This document shows positions 15,427 to 22,713 of a stretch of 22,713 nucleotides of DNA, piece by piece (the first letter of the stretch is position 1; each line of letters starts with the position of its first letter). The stretch is from CAYOHR01 sp964512145 (GTDB taxonomy: Bacteria; Bacteroidota; Bacteroidia; Flavobacteriales_G; JALEGO01). The stretch lies in the NCBI GenBank assembly GCA_964512145.1, contig CAZEIM010000045.1, positions 1-22,713 of the forward strand, written 5' to 3'. The notes beneath the pieces were generated by a model. The model had not been told where the DNA came from. It ran no database searches and saw nothing but the letters and a program-made list of their open reading frames with translations. Made by a program: the position numbers and the translations under genes.

Positions 15427-17022
15427 TTGATAAGTAACAAAGAAATAGCAAAACAGCTAAAAACATATGGAGAACTGTTAGAAATTCACAATGAAAATAG
15501 CTTTAAAACTAAATCGTATGCCAATGCATCTTTTCAAATAGGCAGGTTTCCTCAATTAGTGTATGAGCTTTCGGCTCAAGAAATTGAAAAAATCCCCGGA
15601 ATAGGAAAAAACATGGCCTTACATATTCAAAATATAATTGAAAAAAATTATTTTGAAGCCCTTGATGAGCTTATGGCTATTACTCCGGCAGGAATTTTAG
15701 ATTTATTAAGCATAAAAGGATTGGGAGGTTCAAAAATAAAATTGTTATGGAAAGAACATGGAATTGATAGCATTGAGAAACTTATAGAATCAATAAATAG
15801 TGGGGCACTATCAACCATAAAGGGTTTTGGACTTAAAACTCAAGAAAATATTAGAGAAGCCATAGAATTTAAAAAAAACAACGAAAAAAAAATACTCTAT
15901 GCCCAAGCTGAATTAATGACTCAAACTATTATTGATTTTTTAAAAAGCGAAGAAGTTAATGCATATTCTACAGGTGCATTTAGAAGAAAAGACCCCATTA
16001 TAGAATGTATAGAGTTTGTGGTTGAACTAAATATAAAATGGACAACTGATGTACAGGAAAAAGCAAAAAAATTAGCCTATGGATTTCCTATAATTTTTCA
16101 TGAGTGCACAAGTGAAGAAGTGATATATACCTTATTTGAAACTACTACATCTGTTAATAAATTAACCAACATTCAAATTCCTAAAAAACATTATGTAAAC
16201 GAAGAAGATTTATTCAAGCAAGCTGGGATTCCTTATTATATTCCTGAAATGCGAAACAACATACAAGTGTTGGATTGGAGTTTAAAATATAATGCACAAC
16301 AAATTATTGAATATACAGATATAAAAGGGGCTATACACAACCATTCAACATGGAGCGATGGAATAAATACATTAGAAGAAATGGCACTAATGTGCATAAA
16401 TTTGGGTTTTCAATATTTTGGTATTGCCGACCACTCAAAATCGGCCGTATATGCTAACGGATTAAGCATAGAAAGAGTTTTGAAACAACTGGAAGAAATA
16501 GATCAATTAAATAAAAAATTTGAAAATTTTAAAATTTTAAAAGGCATAGAATCGGATATTTTATCAGATGGAACATTAGATTATCCCAACGAAATTTTAG
16601 AAAAATTTGACTATGTAGTAGCCTCTATACATAGCGCCTTAAAAATGAATAAAGAACAAGCCACAATTCGAATTATTAAAGCCATAGAAAACCCATACAC
16701 CTCCATAATAGGACATATTTCTACGCGTTTACTGCTAAAAAGAAAAGGATTTGAATTAGAGTATGATAAAATTTTTGATGCTTGTGTTGCCAATAATGTA
16801 GTAATTGAAATAAATGCAAATCCTTGGAGACTCGATTTAGATTGGACACTATTATATGATGCCATGGAAAAAGGTTGTTATTTTTCAATAAACCCCGATG
16901 CACACCAAACAGAAACAATTCAAGACATGAAATATGGAGTTTATATTGCTCGAAAAGCCGGAGTAATTAAAGATAAAGTAATAAACACCTATAACCATCA
17001 GGATATTTTGAAGTTTTTATGA
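15427..17022 (+). CDS. PolX-like protein: helix-hairpin-helix plus PHP domain, degenerate polymerase site
   Basis: A 531-residue protein of the bacterial/archaeal PolX architecture. The N-terminal 8-kDa-like domain (1-80) starts SNKEIAKQLKTYGELLEIHN and has a helix-hairpin-helix IEKIPGIGKN (53-62). Further HhH motifs are IKGLGGSK (96-103) and IKGFGLKT (131-138). The C-terminal PHP domain (about 300-531) keeps the metal ligands: H304 and H306 in HNHSTWSDG, D335/H336 in ADHS, E375 in KGIESD, H402 in ASIHSAL, H430 in GHISTRL, and D491/H493 in NPDAH. The family polymerase motif GSxRRGxxxxGDxD appears here as GAFRRKDPIIECIE (183-196), with both metal-binding aspartates replaced, and the usual FTGSK region is not recognisable. 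Nuclease/phosphoesterase action on DNA is plausible; polymerase action is not. The start is TTG 15427, the only start fitting the conserved N-terminus. Confidence 0.88.
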   Translation: MISNKEIAKQLKTYGELLEIHNENSFKTKSYANASFQIGRFPQLVYELSAQEIEKIPGIGKNMALHIQNIIEKNYFEALDELMAITPAGILDLLSIKGLGGSKIKLLWKEHGIDSIEKLIESINSGALSTIKGFGLKTQENIREAIEFKKNNEKKILYAQAELMTQTIIDFLKSEEVNAYSTGAFRRKDPIIECIEFVVELNIKWTTDVQEKAKKLAYGFPIIFHECTSEEVIYTLFETTTSVNKLTNIQIPKKHYVNEEDLFKQAGIPYYIPEMRNNIQVLDWSLKYNAQQIIEYTDIKGAIHNHSTWSDGINTLEEMALMCINLGFQYFGIADHSKSAVYANGLSIERVLKQLEEIDQLNKKFENFKILKGIESDILSDGTLDYPNEILEKFDYVVASIHSALKMNKEQATIRIIKAIENPYTSIIGHISTRLLLKRKGFELEYDKIFDACVANNVVIEINANPWRLDLDWTLLYDAMEKGCYFSINPDAHQTETIQDMKYGVYIARKAGVIKDKVINTYNHQDILKFL

Positions 17023-17086
17023 TATACTAATTTTAAAATCATACAAAAAAATATAACCCTAAACTGGGCTAACTATTTAAGTACTC

Positions 17087-18103
17087 CTAATTCCAATAAA
17101 CTACTACTTTTCCAATAGATTGTCTTCCGGATAAAAATGTATGTGCTTTAGCAATTTCTGCTACTTGAAATTTTCCTCCAACATATGGCTTTAGATGACC
17201 TTCTTTAATTAACTTTAGCACATTCTCCATGCAGTATTTTATGGTTTGAGGATGATTATCAGCGATACGCAACATATTTACCGACATTATACTTTTAGAT
17301 TGTGGTATTAAAAATGCTGGATGATAAAAACCAAAGCCGAACAATAGTTTTAGAATTGAAATTATAGAACCATTTTCTCTACTTGCAGCACCATACCCTA
17401 CTATACTTCCACCCGGACTAAGCAATTTCATACTTTGTTTAAATACTTTACCCCCAACTGATTCAAAAACTAAATCAAGTCCCTTATCACCTCTAACTTT
17501 TTTAATTTCTTCTACAAAGTCATTTTTCACATAATTAATAGGATAATCAACCCCCATTTTTTTTAAATATTCAATTTTCTCATCACTTCCGGCTGTACCA
17601 TATACAATACACCCTTTATACTTAGCAATTTGAACTAAAGCTGTCCCAACACCCCCTGCTGCAGCTTGAATTAAAACATGCTGCCCTGGAAATAAATTTG
17701 TAAGCACACATGCTGCATAATAAGCCGTACAATATTGCGTGGCCACAGCAGCAGCTTCTCCTGCATCCATGTCTCCAATTTCAACCACAGCGGTAAAATG
17801 AGTTTTGGCATATCCGGCATACCCGCCAAATCTGGTAAGTGCTACAACGCGGTCTCCGGGTTTAACATTGTTCACATTTTTACCAATCTTTTCAACTTTT
17901 CCAACTACTTCATAACCAATAACACAAGGCGCTTTAGGGGCATCTCTGTATAAACCTTTTACTGCCATAGTATCGGCAAAATTTAAACCAAATGCTTCGG
18001 ATTTAATAAGTACTTCTTCATCATTAATAAGGGGCATTTCCCACTCTTTAATAATAAATGCTTTTTCAGGGGGGCCATAATTTTGAAGTACTACTGCTTT
18101 CAT
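17087..18103 (-). CDS. Medium-chain dehydrogenase/reductase, quinone oxidoreductase / VAT-1-like
   Basis: A 338-residue NAD(P)H-dependent oxidoreductase. The GroES-like N-terminus has EAFGLNFADTMAVKGLY (36-52), CVIGYEVVGKVEKIG (60-74) and KPGDRVVAL (81-89). The Rossmann fold shows HVLIQAAAGGVGTALVQIAK (142-161) with the AAGGVG nucleotide-binding motif, and VYGTAGSDEKIEYLKKMGVD further on. The zinc-binding cysteines and histidines of true alcohol dehydrogenases are absent. The segment SPGGSIVGYGAAS is like VAT-1/quinone reductase members. Substrate cannot be predicted beyond an activated carbonyl or quinone. It lies 91 nt downstream of hemH on the same strand and converges with the PolX-like gene 64 nt away; no clear promoter or terminator was seen on either side. 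Confidence 0.88.
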   Translation of the reverse strand: MKAVVLQNYGPPEKAFIIKEWEMPLINDEEVLIKSEAFGLNFADTMAVKGLYRDAPKAPCVIGYEVVGKVEKIGKNVNNVKPGDRVVALTRFGGYAGYAKTHFTAVVEIGDMDAGEAAAVATQYCTAYYAACVLTNLFPGQHVLIQAAAGGVGTALVQIAKYKGCIVYGTAGSDEKIEYLKKMGVDYPINYVKNDFVEEIKKVRGDKGLDLVFESVGGKVFKQSMKLLSPGGSIVGYGAASRENGSIISILKLLFGFGFYHPAFLIPQSKSIMSVNMLRIADNHPQTIKYCMENVLKLIKEGHLKPYVGGKFQVAEIAKAHTFLSGRQSIGKVVVYWN

Positions 18104-18194
18104 ATTATAATGTAATTTTATGCCAATTTATACATAAAATACAATAAATACGTTTACAATTGTTAATAAAACCGTAGAAATAAGTGAAGTAATA

Positions 18195-19217
18195 TTATTC
18201 GCGAATCAGTTTTGACAAATATTCTACCCAATGTTCTGAATCGTTTAAACTTTCAACTAAATCAAGTTTTTCTCCTCCATGTTCTATAAATAATTCAGAG
18301 TACTCTTCACCAATTTCAATCGTTGTTTCTAAACAATCGGCTACAAATGCAGGAGAAAAGGCTAGTATTTTTTTTATGCCATTTTTAGCTAAATCAATAA
18401 TTACTTCATCTGAGTATGGCTTAATCCATGGGTCTTTACCTAATCTTGATTGAAAACATACCGTGTATTTATTTTCAGAAAGATTTAGCCCGCTTGCTAT
18501 TTTTCTAGCTGTTTCATAACAAGTGGCTTTATAACAGTAATAATTTTCGGAAGTAATCTTTTCTTCACATCCTTTTTCTACACATAAACCATTTTCGTAC
18601 ACTTTATCTACCTGACGTTCAGGCAATCCATGAAAACTAAATAAAACGTGGTCATACTCATTTAAATTATATTTTAAACCATTTTGAACAAATAAATCGG
18701 TAAAATTTAGTTTATTGTAAAATTGGGAAATTATTTTAATGTCGGGATATACATACCAATCTTTCATTAATTGTAATACTTTTTCAATAACCGAACCCGT
18801 TGAGGCAGAGGCGTATTGAGGAAAAAGAGGAACTATAATTAATTCGTTAATGGATAGTTTTTTAATTTTTTCTAAGGCTTTTTTAAGACTTGGCTCTTGA
18901 TATCGCATCGCTAATTCTACATAATACGCTTCCCCTAAAACCTTTGAAAGTTTTATTTGAAGAGATTCACTATATAATAACAATGGAGAGCCTTCTTTTG
19001 TCCATAATTCTTTATATACTTTAGCCGATTTAGGGGCTCTAAATGGCACAATAATAAGGTTAACCAATAACTTTCTTGCCAACCAAGGAATGTCAATTAC
19101 TCTTGGGTCATTTAAAAACTCAGATAAATACGTGCGAACATCAGTTACATTTGGTGAAAGTGGCGTTCCTAAATTAACCAATAATATGGCTTTTTTTATT
19201 GTTTTACTATTGTCCAT
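18195..19217 (-). CDS. hemH: Ferrochelatase
   Basis: A 340-residue enzyme that inserts Fe2+ into protoporphyrin IX, the last step of the protoporphyrin-dependent heme pathway. Seen: KKAILLVNLGTPLSPNVTDVRTYL (8-31), VPLFPQYASASTGS (129-142), the catalytic histidine in FSFHGLPERQ (His196), CFQSRLGKDPWIKPY (254-268) and the conserved acidic helix FSPAFVADCLETTIEIGEEY (287-306, Glu297). An internal segment has four cysteines, C212-x4-C217-x10-C228-x4-C233, the arrangement expected for the internal [2Fe-2S]-binding segment of some bacterial ferrochelatases. The ATG (19217) lies inside the 3' end of the upstream lipoprotein gene (22-nt overlap); no later start would keep the first strand, so the overlap is real. 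Confidence 0.96.
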   Translation of the reverse strand: MDNSKTIKKAILLVNLGTPLSPNVTDVRTYLSEFLNDPRVIDIPWLARKLLVNLIIVPFRAPKSAKVYKELWTKEGSPLLLYSESLQIKLSKVLGEAYYVELAMRYQEPSLKKALEKIKKLSINELIIVPLFPQYASASTGSVIEKVLQLMKDWYVYPDIKIISQFYNKLNFTDLFVQNGLKYNLNEYDHVLFSFHGLPERQVDKVYENGLCVEKGCEEKITSENYYCYKATCYETARKIASGLNLSENKYTVCFQSRLGKDPWIKPYSDEVIIDLAKNGIKKILAFSPAFVADCLETTIEIGEEYSELFIEHGGEKLDLVESLNDSEHWVEYLSKLIRE

Positions 19218-20785
19218 TCTAAATCTAAATCAAACCCATTATTTAACTCAATATTAGAGGGATAGTACCACACCATTTCAGGTTGTTTTCTGTATTTAAG
19301 ATTTCCTGAATCCCATTTTTTATTCTTGTTCTCATCATGAATTAATCTGGCCTTATATTTATTTACAAAAATATTATTTAATTGAGTTCTGTTTCCCGTA
19401 AAATACGTTTCTTTAACAAGCTCGCCTTTTTCTGTAAGCAGTTGAAAAATATATGTTTGGGTAGAATCAATTTCTTTAAAAGAAACATCTATTGCAACAT
19501 ATTGTTTTAATGATTGTATTGAAAATTCAAAACAAATAGTATCGGTTAATGTATCAGAATATATGGATATTATTGAATTAGGATAAAAACTTAATGAATA
19601 TTTTTTTTCTTCTTCCCAATTTGTAAAAAATGCGAGTGTATTTTTATGAATGATCGGGTTAATTTGAACTCTTTCACTATCTAACATCATAACGAAAGCT
19701 GAATCAATTATTTTTAAAATAGATGTAGTAGTTTTTACTATGAAAGTGTCGAAAGGAGCCATTTCTTTTTTGGGCGCAGTTAACTTAAATGTCTCTGCAG
19801 GTTTAATATTTCTTATTTTTATTGAGTCTTTAATGGTATCATTTACGCTAAATAGCAAAACTTTTTGCTGGTTTAGTATGGATGTATCACTAAAAAAAAT
19901 TTCAACCGTATCGTCAGGAAGCAGGGAGGTTATTTGATAATGAATTGTTGAATCAAACGTGATTTTTTGGATGGATTTTGAAAAAACAAGCCATAGTTTT
20001 GCCGGTTTAAAAAATTGACTTTTTAATACACTAGTTTGTATATGCTCTTCTTCATCAAATACGCGCAACGTGTATTCTTGTGAAAGTTCTTCAGAAATAT
20101 TTATTTTATTTGAATAAAAGGCAATTTCTTCGCTAGGTAAATCATATTTTACATTCGAATTTTTATCCAATAATCCATACATTTCATATTGCCCTTCGGC
20201 AATATATTTTATTTCAAACATCCCTTTTTCGTTTGTTTTAGTATAATAAAAAGGGATTCCATTTTTAAATAATGAATCTGTTCCGACCGAATATAACATA
20301 ACCCATGCATCTTTTATTAATTCACCTGTTAAAGCATTCAATACCGTTCCGGAAATGTTAAACGAATCAATCTCAGGGCCTGTTGAAAAAACGAAAAAAT
20401 TTGCACTGTCTGTTGCGTTTCCTTCTGTTACATCTTGTATTGATTTTCCTAATTGAATATGATAGGTTGTGTTGTTTCGAAAACTGTCGCTAAATTGAAT
20501 GATAATTTTTTTTCCATCTGCTATTAATTCAGGTTTGGAATTAAATGGAGGAGAAACTAATATCTCTGTGGATGGATTAAAAAGCTTAACTGGTTCATTA
20601 AAATATAATTCTATTTTTTTGGTAGAAAAATTGGCAGAAAAATTTGGAGGTTCAGTTTGAATTAATTTTGGGGGAATTTTATCTACCGGACCACCCGAAA
20701 GCCCTGTTTTTTGAGCGCAACCATAGTAAATTAGAGAAAAAATGCTCAAAAAAATAAACGGATATAAAACTTTACTAGGTTGCAT
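19196..20785 (-). CDS. Ig-like (Big_5) domain lipoprotein
   Basis: A 529-residue predicted lipoprotein. The signal peptide ends in a lipobox-like LIYYGC with Cys23. The mature start CAQKTGLSGGPVDKIPPKL has the 'GGPxDxxPP' pattern common to a Bacteroidota lipoprotein family that carries an N-terminal SbsA-type Ig-like domain, here about 38-132 (ETEPPNFS-like entry TEPPNFSANFSTKKIELYFN, then FSDSFRNNTTYHIQLGKSIQD). A carboxypeptidase-regulatory-like domain follows (about 144-225; ISGTVLNALTGELIKDAWVML...NEKGMFEIKYIAEGQYEMYGL). The rest (about 230-529) is beta-rich with no motif I can name; the tail contains DENKNKKWDSGN, which resembles the last motif of this family. Function is unknown. It lies 9 nt after the fRMsr gene and overlaps hemH by 22 nt. 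Confidence 0.83.
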   Translation of the reverse strand: MQPSKVLYPFIFLSIFSLIYYGCAQKTGLSGGPVDKIPPKLIQTEPPNFSANFSTKKIELYFNEPVKLFNPSTEILVSPPFNSKPELIADGKKIIIQFSDSFRNNTTYHIQLGKSIQDVTEGNATDSANFFVFSTGPEIDSFNISGTVLNALTGELIKDAWVMLYSVGTDSLFKNGIPFYYTKTNEKGMFEIKYIAEGQYEMYGLLDKNSNVKYDLPSEEIAFYSNKINISEELSQEYTLRVFDEEEHIQTSVLKSQFFKPAKLWLVFSKSIQKITFDSTIHYQITSLLPDDTVEIFFSDTSILNQQKVLLFSVNDTIKDSIKIRNIKPAETFKLTAPKKEMAPFDTFIVKTTTSILKIIDSAFVMMLDSERVQINPIIHKNTLAFFTNWEEEKKYSLSFYPNSIISIYSDTLTDTICFEFSIQSLKQYVAIDVSFKEIDSTQTYIFQLLTEKGELVKETYFTGNRTQLNNIFVNKYKARLIHDENKNKKWDSGNLKYRKQPEMVWYYPSNIELNNGFDLDLEWTIVKQ

Positions 20786-20794
20786 AAAATAATG

Positions 20795-21274
20795 TTATGA
20801 AAAAAAAGTTTTTGAAATCCAGACTGACAGTTTTTCCATATATATTTTATCTGTATTATCAAAAGCAGAAAAATGATTCGAATCAATATCTAGAACTAGT
20901 ATTACTCTGTCTTCATAAAAAATGGGAACTACCATTTCTGAATTTGAAAGTGAACTGCATGCAATATGTCCTTCAAATTCATGTACATTATCTACTATAA
21001 TAGTTTTTTGCATTTTCCAAGATTTACCACATACCCCCTCTCCAAATCTTATTTTTGTACAGGCTAAAGGACCCTGAAAGCATTTAAGTTTTAATATATC
21101 CTCTTTTACTTCGTAACAACCCATCCATAAAAAGCCAAAGGTTTCCTTGTACATAGAAAACATATTACATAAATTAGCCTCTATACTAATTTCTCTGTCA
21201 ATAATATTTGGTAATATTTTTTCTAATTCTTTGTATTTGTCTTCTTTTGCTGTTGCTTTTATTTGAATTTCCAT
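20795..21274 (-). CDS. msrC: Free methionine-(R)-sulfoxide reductase (GAF-fold fRMsr)
   Basis: A 159-residue single GAF-domain enzyme that repairs free L-methionine-(R)-sulfoxide using thioredoxin-type reductants. Seen: FGFLWMGCYEV (46-56), LKCFQGPLACTKIRFGEGVCGKSW (63-86), VDNVHEFEGHIACSSLSNSEMVVP (94-117) and LVLDIDS (126-132). The three redox cysteines are at 72, 82 and 106, with spacings of 10 and 24 residues, the same as in the characterised E. coli (YebR/MsrC) and yeast enzymes. This separates it from GAF sensor domains. It is cytoplasmic, with a role in oxidative-stress repair. It is 15 nt downstream of the phosphodiesterase gene and 9 nt upstream of the lipoprotein gene. Confidence 0.93.
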   Translation of the reverse strand: MEIQIKATAKEDKYKELEKILPNIIDREISIEANLCNMFSMYKETFGFLWMGCYEVKEDILKLKCFQGPLACTKIRFGEGVCGKSWKMQKTIIVDNVHEFEGHIACSSLSNSEMVVPIFYEDRVILVLDIDSNHFSAFDNTDKIYMEKLSVWISKTFFS

Positions 21275-21289
21275 ATTTACAAAGCAATA

Positions 21290-22249
21290 TTAATGATTAT
21301 TATTTGATAAGTAGAATTGTTTTTGATCGTTTATAATTTGATATACTCGCATTGGAAAATCCGATATAATTCCATCTACGCCAATATTTAACATTTCTTG
21401 TATATCTATGGAGTCATTTACTGTCCATGGAATTACTAGAATATTTTTTTGATGTAATTCTTTTACATCTTTTTCATTCAGTAATTTATAATATGGAGAA
21501 TATATCGTGGGTGTAAAATTTAGCTTACTCAATGATTGATGTATGTTACGGTTATTTTCGACTAAAAATGCAAGGCTAACAGGAGATTTAATTTCAAATA
21601 AATGGTTAAGAACTCGCTCATCAAATGATTGTATAGTAACTCTATTTGTAATGTTTTTTTTTGAAATTATGTCCACCACCAGTTTGCAAAATACATCCAC
21701 TGATGGGTGATACAGCCCTTCATTTTCAATACTCGACTTTATTTCAATATTATATTTAACTGGAGATAAATTATTTTCTAAAACATATTCTTCTACAGTA
21801 TCTATTACATCTTCAAGTAATGGCTTGTAAGTAAATAGCTTTTTTTGTGTTGGAAATCTTGGGTGAATTTTACTACCACAATCAAATAATTTAATATCGG
21901 AATAATTCATCTGATAAAGATTCCATGTTTTTTCATTTTCTGCAGTAATATCATTTCCCAAATGATCTCTCGAAATTTCGTGAGAAAAGAAATGTTCGTG
22001 AGATGCTACCACTTTATAATCTTTTGATATCACTACATCCATTTCTATAGTTGTAACACCATTATTTATTGCTTCAATAAATCCTTCAATAGAGTTTTCA
22101 GGCATAGTTCCTCTGCATCCTCTATGACCCTGAATATCAATGTTTTTAAGATTATGTGAGTTATCTTTTGTTTTTAAACAAGCAGAATGCAACATAATAG
22201 CTACAAATACAAAATTAATTATTGAAATATTTTTTTTGATTGATTCCAT
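21290..22249 (-). CDS. Glycerophosphodiester phosphodiesterase, lipoprotein
   Basis: A 319-residue exported GDPD that would hydrolyse glycerophosphodiesters to glycerol-3-phosphate and an alcohol. The N-terminus is a lipoprotein signal with LHSAC (lipobox, Cys24). The catalytic TIM-barrel motifs are present: QGHRGCRGTMPENS (40-53; His42, Arg43, Glu51), TTIEMDVVISKD (66-77; Glu69, Asp71) and VASHEH (81-86; His84). Later family motifs include NIEIKS, VTIQSFDERVL, VIPWTVND and GVDGIISDFP. It is anchored to an envelope membrane, probably facing the periplasm or outside. The ATG overlaps the mazG 3' end by 31 nt; the next methionine would remove most of the signal peptide, so this start is retained. 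The gene symbol is left blank because lipoprotein GDPDs in this phylum have no fixed name. Confidence 0.92.
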   Translation of the reverse strand: MESIKKNISIINFVFVAIMLHSACLKTKDNSHNLKNIDIQGHRGCRGTMPENSIEGFIEAINNGVTTIEMDVVISKDYKVVASHEHFFSHEISRDHLGNDITAENEKTWNLYQMNYSDIKLFDCGSKIHPRFPTQKKLFTYKPLLEDVIDTVEEYVLENNLSPVKYNIEIKSSIENEGLYHPSVDVFCKLVVDIISKKNITNRVTIQSFDERVLNHLFEIKSPVSLAFLVENNRNIHQSLSKLNFTPTIYSPYYKLLNEKDVKELHQKNILVIPWTVNDSIDIQEMLNIGVDGIISDFPMRVYQIINDQKQFYLSNNNH

Positions 22250-22713
22250 AACTCATCCATTTCATCTAAAGACATTTCAGATATTTTTTGATTTTGTTCC
22301 TCTGCTTTTTTTTCCATAAACTGAAAACGTTGAATAAATTTATGATTGGTTTTTTCCAAGGCATTTTCAGGGTCGATTTGTAAAAATCGGGCATAATTTA
22401 TTACTGAAAATAACACATCCCCTAATTCTTTTTCAATGCGTTCAGGAACATTTAACTCTACCTCCTTTNNNNNNNNNNNNNNNNNNATCTATTTCTTCCA
22501 GTAATTTATTCCAAACCTGTGTTCTATTTTCCCAGTCAAACCCAATACCTTTTACCTTTTCTTGAATCCGATTTGCCTTAGTCATAGCGGGTAATGATTT
22601 AGGAACCCCTTCTAACACTGATTTTTTTCCTTCCTGCAATTTAATGTTTTCCCAATTTCTTTTTACATCTTCTTCATTTTCAACCTTAACATTTCCATAA
22701 ATATGAGGATGCC
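22219..22713 (-). CDS. mazG: Nucleoside triphosphate pyrophosphohydrolase MazG, 5' partial, interrupted by an N gap
   Basis: The 5' end is outside the window. From the edge the frame reads HPHIYGNVKVENEEDVKRNWENIKL, then EGKKSVLEGVPKSLPAMTKANRIQEKVKGIGFDWE, all typical of the second half of MazG. After the N run it resumes as KEVELNVPERIEKELGDVLFSVINYARFL and ends ALEKTNHKFIQRFQFMEKKA...MSLDEMDELWNQSKK. The enzyme hydrolyses (d)NTPs to NMP and pyrophosphate, cleaning the nucleotide pool; the MazG metal site uses ExxE and ExxD. The second pair is seen as EKELGD, but the first pair (LLEEID...) is cut by the gap. The frames before and after the N run do not agree if 18 bases are counted, so this is an assembly artefact and not evidence of a broken gene. 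Confidence 0.93.
22469..22486. other. Assembly gap of 18 N within mazG
   Basis: Eighteen undetermined bases. To join the two mazG frames the true gap length must leave remainder 2 when divided by 3 (for example 14, 17 or 20), so 18 is an estimate and not a measured length. Confidence 0.97.

Noticed and set aside
17023..17086. Terminator between the convergent PolX-like and MDR genes
   Set aside because: Only a 3-bp CCC/GGG pairing with no T tract was seen.
17087..18103. Zinc alcohol dehydrogenase
   Set aside because: The catalytic and structural zinc ligands are absent; the sequence fits the zinc-independent quinone reductase/VAT-1 group.
18153..18166. Inverted repeat TTTACAATTGTTAA between hemH and the MDR gene as an operator
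   Set aside because: Only one imperfect A/T-rich copy, with no promoter element at a fixed distance; not distinguishable from background.
1..22713. CRISPR arrays, toxin-antitoxin pairs, phage or transposon genes, tRNA genes
   Set aside because: No direct-repeat arrays, transposase or integrase motifs, terminal inverted repeats or tRNA cloverleaf candidates were recognised by eye on either strand.

Overview
The window is AT-rich DNA from a member of the Bacteroidota, and it was probably assembled from metagenome data because an 18-N gap sits inside a gene. Three things point to the phylum. A secreted protein ends in a type IX secretion (T9SS) type A sorting domain. Secreted Ig-like, lamin-tail and LRR proteins are abundant. 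Several genes have the phylum's typical promoter, TTG-N(about 19)-TAnnTTTG. I would not assign a family. I saw no tRNA, rRNA, CRISPR array, insertion sequence or phage gene, and no intergenic stretch reaches 300 bases.

Layout. (1) 3-2930 (+): a large T9SS cargo protein with YCF48-like repeats, two related inner modules, a dockerin-like and a cohesin-like module. It ends at a strong terminator. (2) 2984-4524 (-): ribF and a short secreted LRR protein in a TAGTG stop/start overlap. (3) 4684-5043 (+): rplS with a textbook promoter and terminator, divergent from ribF, then a BamA-like outer-membrane barrel protein (5109-6242). (4) 6270-11606 (-): a compact six-gene run: two universal stress proteins, an M50 site-2 protease with CBS domains, then mlaE, mlaF and mlaD for lipid transport between the membranes. 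mlaE is broken by one extra base in a nine-T run. (5) 11782-12762 (-): asd, divergent from (6) 12830-17022 (+): a secreted lamin-tail-domain protein followed after 2 nt by a PolX-like HhH/PHP protein whose polymerase site looks degenerate. (7) 17087-18103 (-): a quinone-oxidoreductase-like MDR protein. (8) 18195-22713 (-): mazG (partial, with assembly gap), a lipoprotein glycerophosphodiester phosphodiesterase, free methionine-(R)-sulfoxide reductase, an Ig-like lipoprotein and hemH, tightly packed and partly overlapping.

Most of the window is housekeeping: FMN/FAD, ribosome, diaminopimelate/threonine/methionine precursor, heme, nucleotide clean-up and envelope lipid homeostasis. I found no clear new defence or mobile system. 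The points most worth a second look are the mlaE frameshift at a possible slippage site, the stress-protein/protease/Mla operon, the PolX protein with an apparently dead polymerase but intact PHP site, the compositionally distinct cohesin/dockerin-like C-terminal half of the first protein, and the internal four-cysteine segment in ferrochelatase.
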